Origin: Candidatus Prevotella equi
GTDB taxonomy: Bacteria; Bacteroidota; Bacteroidia; Bacteroidales; Bacteroidaceae
Direction of reading: 5' to 3'
DNA length: 46,126 bases
NCBI GenBank assembly: GCA_018065145.1
Contig: JAGHTW010000062.1
Span: forward strand, 1-46,126
Shown here: piece by piece, positions 6,473-14,644 of the stretch
How the letters are laid out: the number at the start of each line of letters is the position of its first letter
Numbering within the stretch: the first letter of the stretch is position 1
The notes under the pieces: generated by a model
Seen by the model: only the letters and a program-made list of their open reading frames with translations
Told to the model about the DNA's origin: nothing
Database searches by the model: none
Program-made: the position numbers and the translations under genes

Positions 6473-7576
6473 ATGACAAAGAAAAGACTTCCCGCAGAAT
6501 GGGAGAAACAGAGTATGGTGATGCTGACATGGCCGCACGAAAAGACGGACTGGCTGCCATATCTGGAAGATATAACAGAGACTTACGTGCAAATGGCGGA
6601 TGCCATAACGCACTACGAAAACCTGATCGTGGCTACTCCTCACCCAATAAAGGTGGGAGCACTGCTCAGCTCCAGACTGACAGCGGAACAGATGGCGAAG
6701 GTGTATATCTGCCACTGCAACAGCAACGATACATGGGCGCGTGATCATGGTCCTATCTCGCTCGTATCTGACGACGGAAAACTGACAATGCTCGACTTCA
6801 GATTCAACGGATGGGGTGATAAGTTTGAGGCGTCACTGGACAACAAGATTACCGAGACGCTGCATAAGGATGGCGCCTTTGATACGGAAGAGAACGGAAC
6901 GCCGCGTCTTTCGGATAACGACGACATGGTACTGGAAGGCGGTGCGATAGAGAGTGACGGCAAAGGTACGGTGTTTACAACGGAATTCTGCCTCATGGCG
7001 CCTAACCGTAACCAGCCAATGTCAGTGGAAGAGATTGACGAGGAGTTGAGATTGAGACTTAAGGCGAAGCGCATAGTGTGGCTGCACCACGGTCAGCTGA
7101 TAGGAGATGATACGGATGGACACATCGATACAACGGTAAGGATTGCGCCTGATGATACGCTGTTATACAACAAGTGCTACGACAGGGAGGATGAGCAATA
7201 CGACGATTTCCTTGCCCTGGAAGAGGAACTGAAGGCTTTGCGCACAGCTGACGGAAAACCGTACAGACTGATACCATTGCCACAGCCAAAGGCGATATAT
7301 GACGATGGGGAAATGCTGTATAATAATCCTCAGGATGATGCAGAGAGATTGCCTGCTACGTATGCTAACTTCCTTATTATCAACGGCGCCGTGATTGTTC
7401 CTACGTATGATCAGCCTGAGAATGACATGGCGGCATGTGAGGCTATAGCAGAGGCGTTCCCTGACAGGGAGATAATAGCGATTGACTCAAGGACTATCGT
7501 CAGGCAGCATGGCTCTATCCACTGCTGCACGATGCAGGTGCCTGTAGCTATACAAGGGGAAGACAATAAGGATTAA
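6473..7576 (+). CDS. aguA: Agmatine deiminase
   Basis: The product (367 residues) hydrolyses agmatine to N-carbamoylputrescine and ammonia. It shows the guanidine-modifying-enzyme signatures WARDHGP (about residue 85), FNGWGDKF, VLEGGAIESDGKGT, GHIDTTVRI and a C-terminal GSIHCCTMQ carrying the catalytic Cys. The frame extends to 6434, but those codons lie in the terminator and promoter, and MTKKRLPAEWEKQ at 6473 matches the usual family start. The N-carbamoylputrescine amidase gene follows after 20 bases, giving a complete two-step putrescine route. Confidence 0.93.
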   Translation: MTKKRLPAEWEKQSMVMLTWPHEKTDWLPYLEDITETYVQMADAITHYENLIVATPHPIKVGALLSSRLTAEQMAKVYICHCNSNDTWARDHGPISLVSDDGKLTMLDFRFNGWGDKFEASLDNKITETLHKDGAFDTEENGTPRLSDNDDMVLEGGAIESDGKGTVFTTEFCLMAPNRNQPMSVEEIDEELRLRLKAKRIVWLHHGQLIGDDTDGHIDTTVRIAPDDTLLYNKCYDREDEQYDDFLALEEELKALRTADGKPYRLIPLPQPKAIYDDGEMLYNNPQDDAERLPATYANFLIINGAVIVPTYDQPENDMAACEAIAEAFPDREIIAIDSRTIVRQHGSIHCCTMQVPVAIQGEDNKD

Positions 7577-7596
7577 GGAATAAGGAAAAAGTAGAT

Positions 7597-8481
7597 ATGA
7601 AAGAACTTAAGATAGGAATACTGCAGCAGCATAACGTTGCTGACATTAAAGTGAACATGACACGTCTGGCGGAGGGCATTGTTGACCTGGCAAGACGAGG
7701 CGCTGAACTGATAGTGCTGCAGGAACTGCACAATAGCGTGTATTTCTGCCAGATGGAGGATGTTGACCTCTTTGACCTCGCAGAGCCTATTCCTGGCCCG
7801 TCAACGAACTTCTTCGGCAAGCTGGCAAGGGAGTTGGGCGTTGTCATCGTCACATCGCTATTCGAACGCCGCGCTCCGGGATTGTATCACAACACTGCCG
7901 TAGTGATAGAGAAAGACGGTAGCATTGCGGGAAAATATCGCAAGATGCATATTCCTGATGACCCAGCGTACTACGAGAAGTTCTATTTCACACCTGGCGA
8001 CATAGGTTTTGAGCCTATTGACACCTCGGTGGGACGCCTTGGCGTAATGGTATGCTGGGATCAGTGGTACCCGGAAGGAGCACGACTGATGGCTCTGGCT
8101 GGAGCCGAGATTCTTATATATCCTACTGCTATCGGATATGCGGCTACTGATACACCTCAGGAGCAGCAGAGACAGCGCGAGGCGTGGACAACGGTACAGC
8201 GCGGACACGCGGTGGCTAACGGATTGCCGGTAATAGCCGTAAACCGCGTGGGATATGAGCCTGACCCAAGCCAGCAGACAGACGGAATACAGTTCTGGGG
8301 TTCTTCGTTCGTAGCAGGACCACAGGGAGAATTGTACTACCGCGCGTCTGACAACGAAGAGGAGAGCGTAATAGTGAACATTGACCTTGACCACAGCGAG
8401 AACGTAAGACGCTGGTGGCCGTTCCTCAGGGACCGTAGGATAGAGAACTATGGCGGCATAACGAAACGCTTCCTGAAGTAA
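7597..8481 (+). CDS. aguB: N-carbamoylputrescine amidase (nitrilase superfamily)
   Basis: This 294-residue nitrilase-fold amidohydrolase converts N-carbamoylputrescine to putrescine, CO2 and ammonia. The Glu-Lys-Cys triad is visible: Glu43 in LQELHN, Lys116 in YRKMHIPDDP and Cys153 in VMVCWDQWYPE. Length and motifs match the CPA family. It directly follows agmatine deiminase on the same strand and is probably translated from the same mRNA. Confidence 0.93.
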   Translation: MKELKIGILQQHNVADIKVNMTRLAEGIVDLARRGAELIVLQELHNSVYFCQMEDVDLFDLAEPIPGPSTNFFGKLARELGVVIVTSLFERRAPGLYHNTAVVIEKDGSIAGKYRKMHIPDDPAYYEKFYFTPGDIGFEPIDTSVGRLGVMVCWDQWYPEGARLMALAGAEILIYPTAIGYAATDTPQEQQRQREAWTTVQRGHAVANGLPVIAVNRVGYEPDPSQQTDGIQFWGSSFVAGPQGELYYRASDNEEESVIVNIDLDHSENVRRWWPFLRDRRIENYGGITKRFLK

Positions 8482-8544
8482 GACTCGCCTAAGGGTGAGC
8501 TGCGTTTTAAGAATTATTCTTTAACCACTAAATACGAAAAAGAC

Positions 8545-8991
8545 ATGTTATTCGATCAGATTAGCACAGACATCAAAGAAGCAATGAAGGCTCGAGACAA
8601 GGTTCGACTTGAAACATTGCGCAACATCAAGAAGGTATTCATCGAGGCAAAGACTGCTCCTGGCGCAAACGATACGCTGGAGGACGCTGATGCCATGAAG
8701 ATACTCCAGAAACTAGCAAAGCAGGGCAAGGAGTCTGCCGCTACATATACGCAGCAGAGCCGTCAGGACCTCGCTGACGCTGAATTGGCACAGGTTGCCG
8801 TGATAGAGGAGTACCTGCCAAAGGCTCTCTCTGAGGCTGAGATAGAGACTATCGTAAAGGACATCATCGCACAGACGGGTGCTGCAAGCATCAAGGAAAT
8901 GGGCAAGGTGATGGGCATTGCATCAAAGAAAATGGCGGGACAGGCCGACGGTGGTGTCATTTCTGGCATCGTAAAGAGACTGTTGGCATAA
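8545..8991 (+). CDS. GatB/YqeY domain protein
   Basis: This 148-residue protein resembles YqeY, the free-standing version of the tRNA-binding tail domain of GatB. The N-terminal helical part begins with LFDQISTDIKEAMKARDKVRLETLRN, and the C-terminal part contains GKVMGIASKKMAGQADGGVISGIVKRLL. Its proposed role is in amidotransferase or tRNA metabolism, but no function is proven. No promoter was found in the 63-base gap after the amidase gene. It may be read through from the agu genes. Confidence 0.85.
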   Translation: MLFDQISTDIKEAMKARDKVRLETLRNIKKVFIEAKTAPGANDTLEDADAMKILQKLAKQGKESAATYTQQSRQDLADAELAQVAVIEEYLPKALSEAEIETIVKDIIAQTGAASIKEMGKVMGIASKKMAGQADGGVISGIVKRLLA

Positions 8992-9022
8992 TAAAAGCGC
9001 CAAAAACATAACACATAAAAAA

Positions 9023-9058
9023 ATGTAAGTAGTCGGAAATAAATCCGGCTACTTACAT
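9023..9058 (-). terminator. Hairpin between yqeY-like gene and holA, terminator-like on minus strand
   Basis: ATGTAAGTAGTCGGA (9023-9037) and TCCGGCTACTTACAT (9044-9058) pair over 15 positions with one G-T pair. The A-run at 9016-9022 becomes a T-run on the minus strand, where no gene precedes it. On the plus strand there is no T-run, and the hairpin sits 15 bases before the holA ATG. It could be a bidirectional barrier or a translational control element. Confidence 0.55.
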
Positions 9059-9072
9059 ATCGTATATAGACA

Positions 9073-10119
9073 ATGGCAGAGAAGAAACAGTCTTCCGCCG
9101 AGGCATATAAGAATATAATGGCAGAACTACAGGCCGGAAAGGTCGCTCCTGTATATCTTTTGATGGGAGAGGAGAGCTATTATATTGATAAGGTGTGCGA
9201 ATACATCACCAACAACGTGCTGAAGGAGGAGGAAAAGGATTTTAACCTGACGGTGTTGTACGGCTCTGACGTCAGTGCAAGACAGGTAATGGACCAGGCA
9301 CGTCGCTTTCCTATGATGGCAGAGCGACAGGTCGTAGTGGTGAAAGAGGCTCAATCCATGAAGGATCTTGAAGAGATGGAACAATACATGGACAAGCCTA
9401 TCGCCTCTACAGTGCTCGTTGTATGCTACAAGGGCGGCACCATTGACGGCAGGAAGAAGATTACAGCAAAGGCACAAAGCATCGGTAGGGTGCTTGTAAG
9501 CGACCCGCTACGCTATGATCGCGACATTATCGCGTTCCTGACCAGCTACATTAAGCAGCCAGGATACGAAGCAACGATAGACCCTCGTGCTGCACAAGTG
9601 GTGGCAGCACATATCGGCGGCGATCTGAAGAGGCTGACATCGGAACTGGATAAGGTGATGATATCATTCCCACCGGGCGCTAAACGCGTCATCACATCGG
9701 ATATTATTGAGCAGAAAATAGGCATCAGTAAGCAGTACAACGTCTTCGAACTTCGCGACGCACTCATCAATAAGGACGCTGTCAAAGCGCATCGTATAGC
9801 AAAGTATTTTGATGATAATCCGAAATCGGGTGGTTTATTCGCAATGATACCTCAAGTTTTCAGTTTTTATCAAAATCTGATGCTTGCATATTACGCTCCA
9901 AGACCCATCACGGAATCTGCCATTATGTCACAGTTAGGTCTTAAAAGTCCGTACGCAACACGCGACTATATTACCGCTATGAGGAACTTTCCTGCGCGAA
10001 AGACAATAGAAATAATATCAAAGATCAGAGAGATTGATGCACGTTCCAAAGGTCTCGATAACGTGAATACTACACCTGGGGATCTAATGAAAGAACTTGT
10101 CTCATTCATTCTCAACTAA
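9073..10119 (+). CDS. holA: DNA polymerase III subunit delta
   Basis: The 348-residue product fits HolA, the clamp-loader delta subunit. The N-terminal segment VAPVYLLMGEESYYIDKV is typical, followed by RRFPMMAERQVVVVKEAQ. GGDLKRLTSELDKV and the late NTTPGDLMKELVSFIL are also characteristic. There is no Walker A motif, as expected for delta. A palindromic hairpin lies just before the start codon. The next intrinsic terminator is about 150 bases after the stop. Confidence 0.92.
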   Translation: MAEKKQSSAEAYKNIMAELQAGKVAPVYLLMGEESYYIDKVCEYITNNVLKEEEKDFNLTVLYGSDVSARQVMDQARRFPMMAERQVVVVKEAQSMKDLEEMEQYMDKPIASTVLVVCYKGGTIDGRKKITAKAQSIGRVLVSDPLRYDRDIIAFLTSYIKQPGYEATIDPRAAQVVAAHIGGDLKRLTSELDKVMISFPPGAKRVITSDIIEQKIGISKQYNVFELRDALINKDAVKAHRIAKYFDDNPKSGGLFAMIPQVFSFYQNLMLAYYAPRPITESAIMSQLGLKSPYATRDYITAMRNFPARKTIEIISKIREIDARSKGLDNVNTTPGDLMKELVSFILN

Positions 10120-10267
10120 CTCGTTTTGCTATCTTATAACAAACGAATAGCAACCCCAGAACAACCAGCTGCGGAAGATCCATTTCCATTAGAGCAGAAT
10201 GAGAATTCTTTTATCAAAGTGTTGTGATAGCAGTGAGATAAAAACAAGTATTCCCTAATAAAAAACA

Positions 10268-10308
10268 ACGGGTGAAGTCCACTACAAATGTGAATTTCAC
10301 CCGTTTTT
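10268..10308 (+). terminator. Intrinsic terminator downstream of holA
   Basis: ACGGGTGAA (10268-10276) pairs with TTCACCCGT (10296-10304), with T5 next. It lies 149 bases past the holA stop. It can end the holA transcript or an unannotated short RNA from 10120-10308. Confidence 0.75.
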
Positions 10309-11045
10309 GTATTGTTATATAAGCAAAACAGTCCCATTTTAGCCCTCAAAATAGGGGAGAAATAGCCTTTTTAACCCTAATTTTCTTCTAGATTTAATCT
10401 GGAAGTGATACCTTTTTTTTGCTGTTTTCCCTTGTATTTACTGATAATTTAGCGATTTTAGAGGCTCTGAGAATCGAATAAAATCAAAGAAATTATATTC
10501 TGTACGCGATTATTTTAGTTTTAGATAATTAGAAGATTTTACAATCATAAAAATACGATTTTAATATTTTTCACATTAAGTATTGTTGATTTTATATTTC
10601 TATACATGTTTGTAATTGTAAATTCAAAACTACAACCACTGTTATTTGTTGACAAAACGCAATAATGTTTACGTATGAATATTTATATTTTGTATTGTTG
10701 TTTTGTACAAATATATAACTGTATGCATATTTATGCATAAGTAAAACCATATACAAATGCGCTAAAAATCAACTAGATACAATGATTTTACAACACATTC
10801 GTAACCTTTTCTTACATATACACAATAGAAACATTGCATAATGCTAGCAAATACGCAATATATGCATAAATCAGTCGTTTTATTATCAATAATTTAGCAT
10901 ATATGCTTATAGAAGTACTTTTTGGTGTTTTAGTAATGTAAATTTACAAATAAACATTTTATTGTTTTACAAATATAAACATGTTGTTAAATTTGTAAAT
11001 TCTAAATTTCAAAACTTAATATCAACAAAATAAAAACACTTTAAT
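10309..11045. other. Long AT-rich non-coding stretch
   Basis: About 740 bases have no credible reading frame and far more A+T than the flanks. It contains several ATATGCATA/TATGCATAA palindromes (10721-10740, 10859-10866, 10899-10906). It also has a direct repeat of TTTACAAATA(T)AAACAT near 10944 and 10970, and GTAAATTTAC at 10938-10947. These could be regulator operators for the XRE gene that follows. No DnaA-box cluster or known structured RNA was recognised. Confidence 0.5.
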
Positions 11046-11049
11046 TTTG

Positions 11050-11080
11050 TTGTATATTTCAGATTTTATTATTACCTTTG
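11050..11080 (+). promoter_or_regulatory. Promoter for the XRE-family regulator
   Basis: TTG (11050-11052), a 20-base spacer and TACCTTTG (11073-11080). The start near 11087 gives a long leader of about 205 bases before the ATG at 11291. Confidence 0.65.
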
Positions 11081-11093
11081 TAAAAAATTAGAA

Positions 11094-11201
11094 AAAGGCC
11101 TCATTAACATCACCATCACCGATTACGAGTCATAAAATCATTGACTACGAGTTATAGAATCACCGATTACGTGTCGTGAGAGATCGTTTATAGAGGCCTT
11201 A
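11094..11201 (+). promoter_or_regulatory. Structured leader: long-range hairpin enclosing family E repeats
   Basis: AAAGGCCTC at about 11094-11102 can pair with GAGGCCTT at about 11193-11200, closing a loop that contains the three 22-base repeats. The closing stem is followed by seven A and then GGACTTTTTT. This could be a 5' UTR regulatory structure or a remnant mobile element with inverted ends. Confidence 0.45.
11117..11182. repeat. Family E: three 22-bp tandem units
   Basis: The units begin at 11117, 11139 and 11161 (CACCGATTACGAGTCATA, CATTGACTACGAGTTATA, CACCGATTACGTGTCGTG, each plus four bases). The period equals that of the arrays at 6145 and 17387, and all share the CGATTAC word, but outside that word the sequence differs. 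Confidence 0.75.
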
Positions 11202-11290
11202 AAAAAAGGACTTTTTTACGAAGCACTTTTTTCTTTCTTATTTTCATCGCGAAACGAAGACACATTATTTATATATATACACACACGAAA

Positions 11291-11833
11291 ATGAAAGACA
11301 GAATTCGACAGCTGATGGATGCCCAGCATATGAACCAACAATCGTTCTCTTCCTTCACCGGAATAAGCAGCGCATCATTGAGCAGTATCTTCACCGGAAG
11401 AACTCGCCCTACCCTCAACCATGTTGACGCGATAATCGCGAAGTTCCCTACCCTAAATACAGATTGGTTGCTTACAGGTTCTGGAGGCATGTTCCGAACA
11501 GCGGGCGAAAATTCGTCCGCCGCCTCTGACGAGGCGGCGGTTCCATCGGGAACCAATTCAGGCAACAGTTCATCGCCTTCTGATAACACTTTTTTCGGTT
11601 CTGCCAATATGTCAGTTGAGCCATCACTCTTCAACGACCACAACAATGCCGGCAGAGCAACAGCAGCGACTCCGATGGGAAACAGAAATAATCCAACGAG
11701 TTTTCAGTTTTCTTCCGATTCCAGACAGATGGCGAACAACAACAATGTCATCACCACCCCACCCCGAAAAATTACAGAGATAAGAATCTTCTATGATGAT
11801 CAGACATGGGAGACATTCGTTCCAAAGAAATAG
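11291..11833 (+). CDS. XRE-family helix-turn-helix regulator with low-complexity linker
   Basis: This 180-residue protein has an N-terminal Cro/CI-type HTH (about residues 1-60). QQSFSSFTGISSASLSSIFTG forms the helix-turn-helix, followed by RPTLNHVDAIIAKFPTLNTDWLLTG. A long Ser/Asn/Gly-rich linker (about 68-155) looks disordered. The short tail KITEIRIFYDDQTWETFVP is a C-terminal strand motif I recall from other Bacteroidales regulators of this layout, though its role is unknown. The gene is monocistronic and preceded by an unusually long AT-rich region and a repeat-containing leader. Target genes are not evident; the GH28 gene follows from its own promoter. Confidence 0.8.
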   Translation: MKDRIRQLMDAQHMNQQSFSSFTGISSASLSSIFTGRTRPTLNHVDAIIAKFPTLNTDWLLTGSGGMFRTAGENSSAASDEAAVPSGTNSGNSSSPSDNTFFGSANMSVEPSLFNDHNNAGRATAATPMGNRNNPTSFQFSSDSRQMANNNNVITTPPRKITEIRIFYDDQTWETFVPKK

Positions 11834-11858
11834 AAAATTCACATATCAGCCATAATAA

Positions 11859-11890
11859 TTTGCTTTATTAAAATAAAAACATTACCTTTG
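11859..11890 (+). promoter_or_regulatory. Promoter for the GH28 gene
   Basis: TTTG (11859-11862), a 20-base spacer and TACCTTTG (11883-11890), 38 bases before the ATG. Confidence 0.8.
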
Positions 11891-11928
11891 CAAAAAGATG
11901 TCTAACTATAAAGCAATAATTAAAAGAA

Positions 11929-13299
11929 ATGAAGAAATTATTCCTCACAGCACTCATTGCGGTGCTAACACTATCGCAGAGTTATGCTGCAAAGAAAGTC
12001 CAGAAGGATTTATTCCCTGACGGCACAGAGATTCCTGAATGGTTCCGTCAGACCGATGCAGTACAATTACAGTCACTCGGCAAACTGTACAAATTGACTG
12101 ACAATGGCATATTTGCTGACGGAAGAATCCACACAACAGAGATTCAGGCACTCATTGACAAGGCAGCTTCCAACGGAGGCGGTGTTATCGTTGTACCACA
12201 AGGCATCTATATGACAGGTGGACTGGTATTCAAACAAGGCACTCATCTCTACCTTGAGGACGGCGCAACGCTAATGGGTTCCGACTTCATCGGCGATTAT
12301 CCACTTGGCAAGACCCGCATAGAAGGCGAGACATGCACATACTTCGGTGCCCTTATCAATGCTGATGGTCTTGACGGTTTCACTATTTCTGGCAAAGGAA
12401 CGATAGACGGCAACGGCCTTCGTTATCATCAGCAGTTCTGGCTTCGCAGAAAATGGAACAAGGCATGTACAAACAAAGACGAGCAGCGTCCACGTCTTGT
12501 ATATGTAAGCAACTGCAAGAATATACAGATAGAAGGCGTTAAGCTTCAGAATTCTGCTTTCTGGACTACACACATTTATAATTCTGAAAACGTAAAGCTT
12601 CTTGGTCTCCGCATTTATTCTTTAGGAAAGCCAGACCACAGCAAAGGTCCTTCTACCGATGCCATTGACCTTGACGTAGTAAAGAATGTGCTTGTAAAGA
12701 ACTGTTACATGTCCGTCAACGACGATGCCATAGCCATCAAGGGCGGAAAAGGTCCTTATGCTGATGCTTTCAAGAAAGACTACGGTGACGTAAAGATACC
12801 AGCCGAAAGCATTGGTAACGGTGCCAACAGCAATATCATCATCGAGGATTGCGAGTATGGTTTCTCTCACGGCTGTCTAACATTAGGTTCAGAGTCTGTT
12901 CACAGCCGCAATATAATTCTTCGTCGCATCAACATCACCTCACAGGCAAACAACCTTCTTTGGTTAAAGATGCGTCCTGACACTCCACAGCTTTACGAAT
13001 ACATCACCGTAGAAGACATAACTGGTCCTGTAAAGAACTTCCTTCTCGTTGCGCCATGGAAGCAGTTCTATGACTTGAAGGGCAGAAAAGACACTCCAAT
13101 GTCATACTCTGACCACATCACCATGCGCAACTGCGATGTTGACTGCAATGTATTCTTCAACGCAGAGAAGCAGGACGAGGTTTACAAGCTCTCTAATTTC
13201 ACCTTTGAGAACCTCACCGTTCGTGCAAACAAGACCGATTTCAAACCAGAAATCGTTGATGGTTTCACTTACAAGAACCTCAACATCATTCAGAAATGA
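11929..13299 (+). CDS. Glycoside hydrolase family 28 (polygalacturonase-like), secreted
   Basis: The 456-residue product has a signal peptide (MKKLFLTALIAVLTLSQSYA) and a right-handed beta-helix typical of GH28. The catalytic motifs are recognisable: STDAIDLD (for NTDG), NDDAIAIKGG (the Asp pair), FSHGCLTLGSE (for GHG) and WLKMRPD (for RxK). It should hydrolyse galacturonan or rhamnogalacturonan backbones outside the cytoplasm. The exact linkage cannot be assigned. It has its own promoter and may be co-transcribed with the 46-residue gene that follows. The pectin theme recurs in the locus at 29742-41821. Confidence 0.88.
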   Translation: MKKLFLTALIAVLTLSQSYAAKKVQKDLFPDGTEIPEWFRQTDAVQLQSLGKLYKLTDNGIFADGRIHTTEIQALIDKAASNGGGVIVVPQGIYMTGGLVFKQGTHLYLEDGATLMGSDFIGDYPLGKTRIEGETCTYFGALINADGLDGFTISGKGTIDGNGLRYHQQFWLRRKWNKACTNKDEQRPRLVYVSNCKNIQIEGVKLQNSAFWTTHIYNSENVKLLGLRIYSLGKPDHSKGPSTDAIDLDVVKNVLVKNCYMSVNDDAIAIKGGKGPYADAFKKDYGDVKIPAESIGNGANSNIIIEDCEYGFSHGCLTLGSESVHSRNIILRRINITSQANNLLWLKMRPDTPQLYEYITVEDITGPVKNFLLVAPWKQFYDLKGRKDTPMSYSDHITMRNCDVDCNVFFNAEKQDEVYKLSNFTFENLTVRANKTDFKPEIVDGFTYKNLNIIQK

Positions 13300-13329
13300 A
13301 TTCAAATTGAAAACGGAGGATAAAGGACG

Positions 13330-13470
13330 ATGAACAGATTTGATCAGAGCGATGAGCGTCGTCAAGACGAACTCATACGAGTTATAGAAAACAGTGTAGA
13401 GCACCTTTCGCTCCCTGAGCTTGAGGCACTCTACTACGATATGATATCAAAAGGCTACATTCAAATGTAG
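13330..13470 (+). CDS. Small uncharacterised acidic protein (46 residues)
   Basis: ATG 13330 to TAG 13470 encodes 46 residues starting MNRFDQSDERRQDELIRVIE and ending MISKGYIQM. It is preceded by a good ribosome binding site (GGAGGA, 9 bases before the start). The composition is soluble and helical, with no membrane segment. The last codons form the ascending arm of an intrinsic terminator, so gene and terminator have evolved together. It follows the GH28 gene by 30 bases. I recognise no domain; the coding call rests on the RBS, start, stop and terminator context. Confidence 0.65.
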   Translation: MNRFDQSDERRQDELIRVIENSVEHLSLPELEALYYDMISKGYIQM

Positions 13471-13480
13471 CCTTTTTTTT
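13450..13480 (+). terminator. Intrinsic terminator overlapping the small gene's stop codon
   Basis: AAAGGCTACATT pairs with AATGTAGCCTTT, followed by eight T. The TAG stop is inside the descending arm. Confidence 0.85.
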
Positions 13481-13495
13481 ATTTCTCAACGTCCT

Positions 13496-14491
13496 TTATC
13501 CTTTTCTCTCTGGCGTCAATGTTATTGCCACCCAGGCATACACGCCTAGCAATGCTACGAGCAGTGTCTGCAAGCTATGCACAATCAATACGAAGAAGAG
13601 CGCCGATGCATCAGCCACGCCATAGAGAATCATCATTGTCTTAACGGCGAAATGCCATGATCCTGCTCCGTTGGGTGTAGGTACAAGTACCGCTATGCTA
13701 CCCACGATAAATGTTACGAGAGCGCATGTGAGTCCCAGTCCTGCCGTTGCTTCAAAGCAGAAGAACGTCAGGTAATAATGAATGAAATAAGACGCCCATA
13801 TAGCGATACTATAGAATATAAACAACGGTACATTCTTCACGCTGCGCAGTGACATCACGCCATCGTATATACCCTGCACCGTAGCCTTTACTTTATTGTA
13901 AAACGCCAGTCTTTTCCTTACGAGATAAATGCTTATCAACGCAGCCATACCGCAAATTGCCGTCACGACATAGCCCATTGTTGAGAACATCCCAAACAGT
14001 CCCATAAAGTCATCCAGTCTCGTTCCCGTCTTAGAGAAGAACGTCAGGAAAACAGGCATCTGCATCAACAGCACCACCAATGTAATCACCAACACGATAA
14101 GCGAATCCACGGCACGTTCCGTCACCACCGTTCCCAAAGCCTTCGGGAAGCTCACGCCATCCTTTTTTGCCAATATTCCGCATCGCGTAAACTCTCCTAT
14201 TCTTGGTATCACGAGTGATGCAGCATAAGAAAGGAATATAGAGTTCAGGCAATTACTCATCCTTGGTTTCTCTCCGAGCGGTTCCAGAGTTTGTTTCCAT
14301 CTCCATCCGCGGAACATCTGCGCCAAGACTCCGAACGGCAGTGAAGCAATCATCCACCACCAGTTCATCTCATTCATGAGCACATGCTCCATCGACTTGA
14401 AGTCAAAGCCTCGATACATCCAATAAAGTATTGCACCGCCCAGCAATATGGACAGCGACACATTTATTATTTTCCGAACGTTCTTTGACAT
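13496..14491 (-). CDS. Flippase-like / lysylphosphatidylglycerol synthase-type membrane protein (UPF0104)
   Basis: The 331-residue product is a polytopic membrane protein with about eight hydrophobic segments. It matches the MprF-N/AglD-type flippase-like family: MFRGWRWKQTLEP after the second segment, SYAASLVIPRIGEFTRCGILAK, then TVVTERAVDSL and, near the end, VPTPNGAGSWHFAVK. Members are thought to move lipids or to be synthase transmembrane parts, but this one has no catalytic GNAT domain. It is on the minus strand, divergent from rsmA, with its own promoter at 14510-14541. Confidence 0.82.
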   Translation of the reverse strand: MSKNVRKIINVSLSILLGGAILYWMYRGFDFKSMEHVLMNEMNWWWMIASLPFGVLAQMFRGWRWKQTLEPLGEKPRMSNCLNSIFLSYAASLVIPRIGEFTRCGILAKKDGVSFPKALGTVVTERAVDSLIVLVITLVVLLMQMPVFLTFFSKTGTRLDDFMGLFGMFSTMGYVVTAICGMAALISIYLVRKRLAFYNKVKATVQGIYDGVMSLRSVKNVPLFIFYSIAIWASYFIHYYLTFFCFEATAGLGLTCALVTFIVGSIAVLVPTPNGAGSWHFAVKTMMILYGVADASALFFVLIVHSLQTLLVALLGVYAWVAITLTPERKG

Positions 14492-14509
14492 TGTTTACGA
14501 ATTTCTCGG

Positions 14510-14541
14510 CAAAATTACTCTATTTCATTGTAATAACCAAA
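14510..14541 (-). promoter_or_regulatory. Promoter for the flippase-like gene
   Basis: On the minus strand: TTTG (14541-14538), a 20-base spacer and TAATTTTG (14517-14510). Confidence 0.72.
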
Positions 14542-14592
14542 TGAAAAAGTGTTTTTTTAGTCAAAACGTGCCGTTTTTTGATTAGAATATTG

Positions 14593-14600
14593 TAACTTTG
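14593..14600 (+). promoter_or_regulatory. -7 element (TAACTTTG) for rsmA
   Basis: TAACTTTG lies 45 bases before the rsmA ATG. A TTTG at the usual 19-21-base distance is missing (the nearest is at 14577-14580), so the promoter is less certain. Confidence 0.5.
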
Positions 14601-14644
14601 TAGCATTATTGCACAACATTACACATTATATATAAATCGCGCAC

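Noticed and set aside
10134..10349. 71-codon frame on the minus strand after holA
   Set aside because: It crosses the intrinsic terminator at 10268-10308, has no RBS and matches no recognised family.
10309..11045. Replication origin
   Set aside because: AT-rich, but no cluster of DnaA boxes (TTATCCACA type) and no dnaA, dnaN or gidA neighbour.
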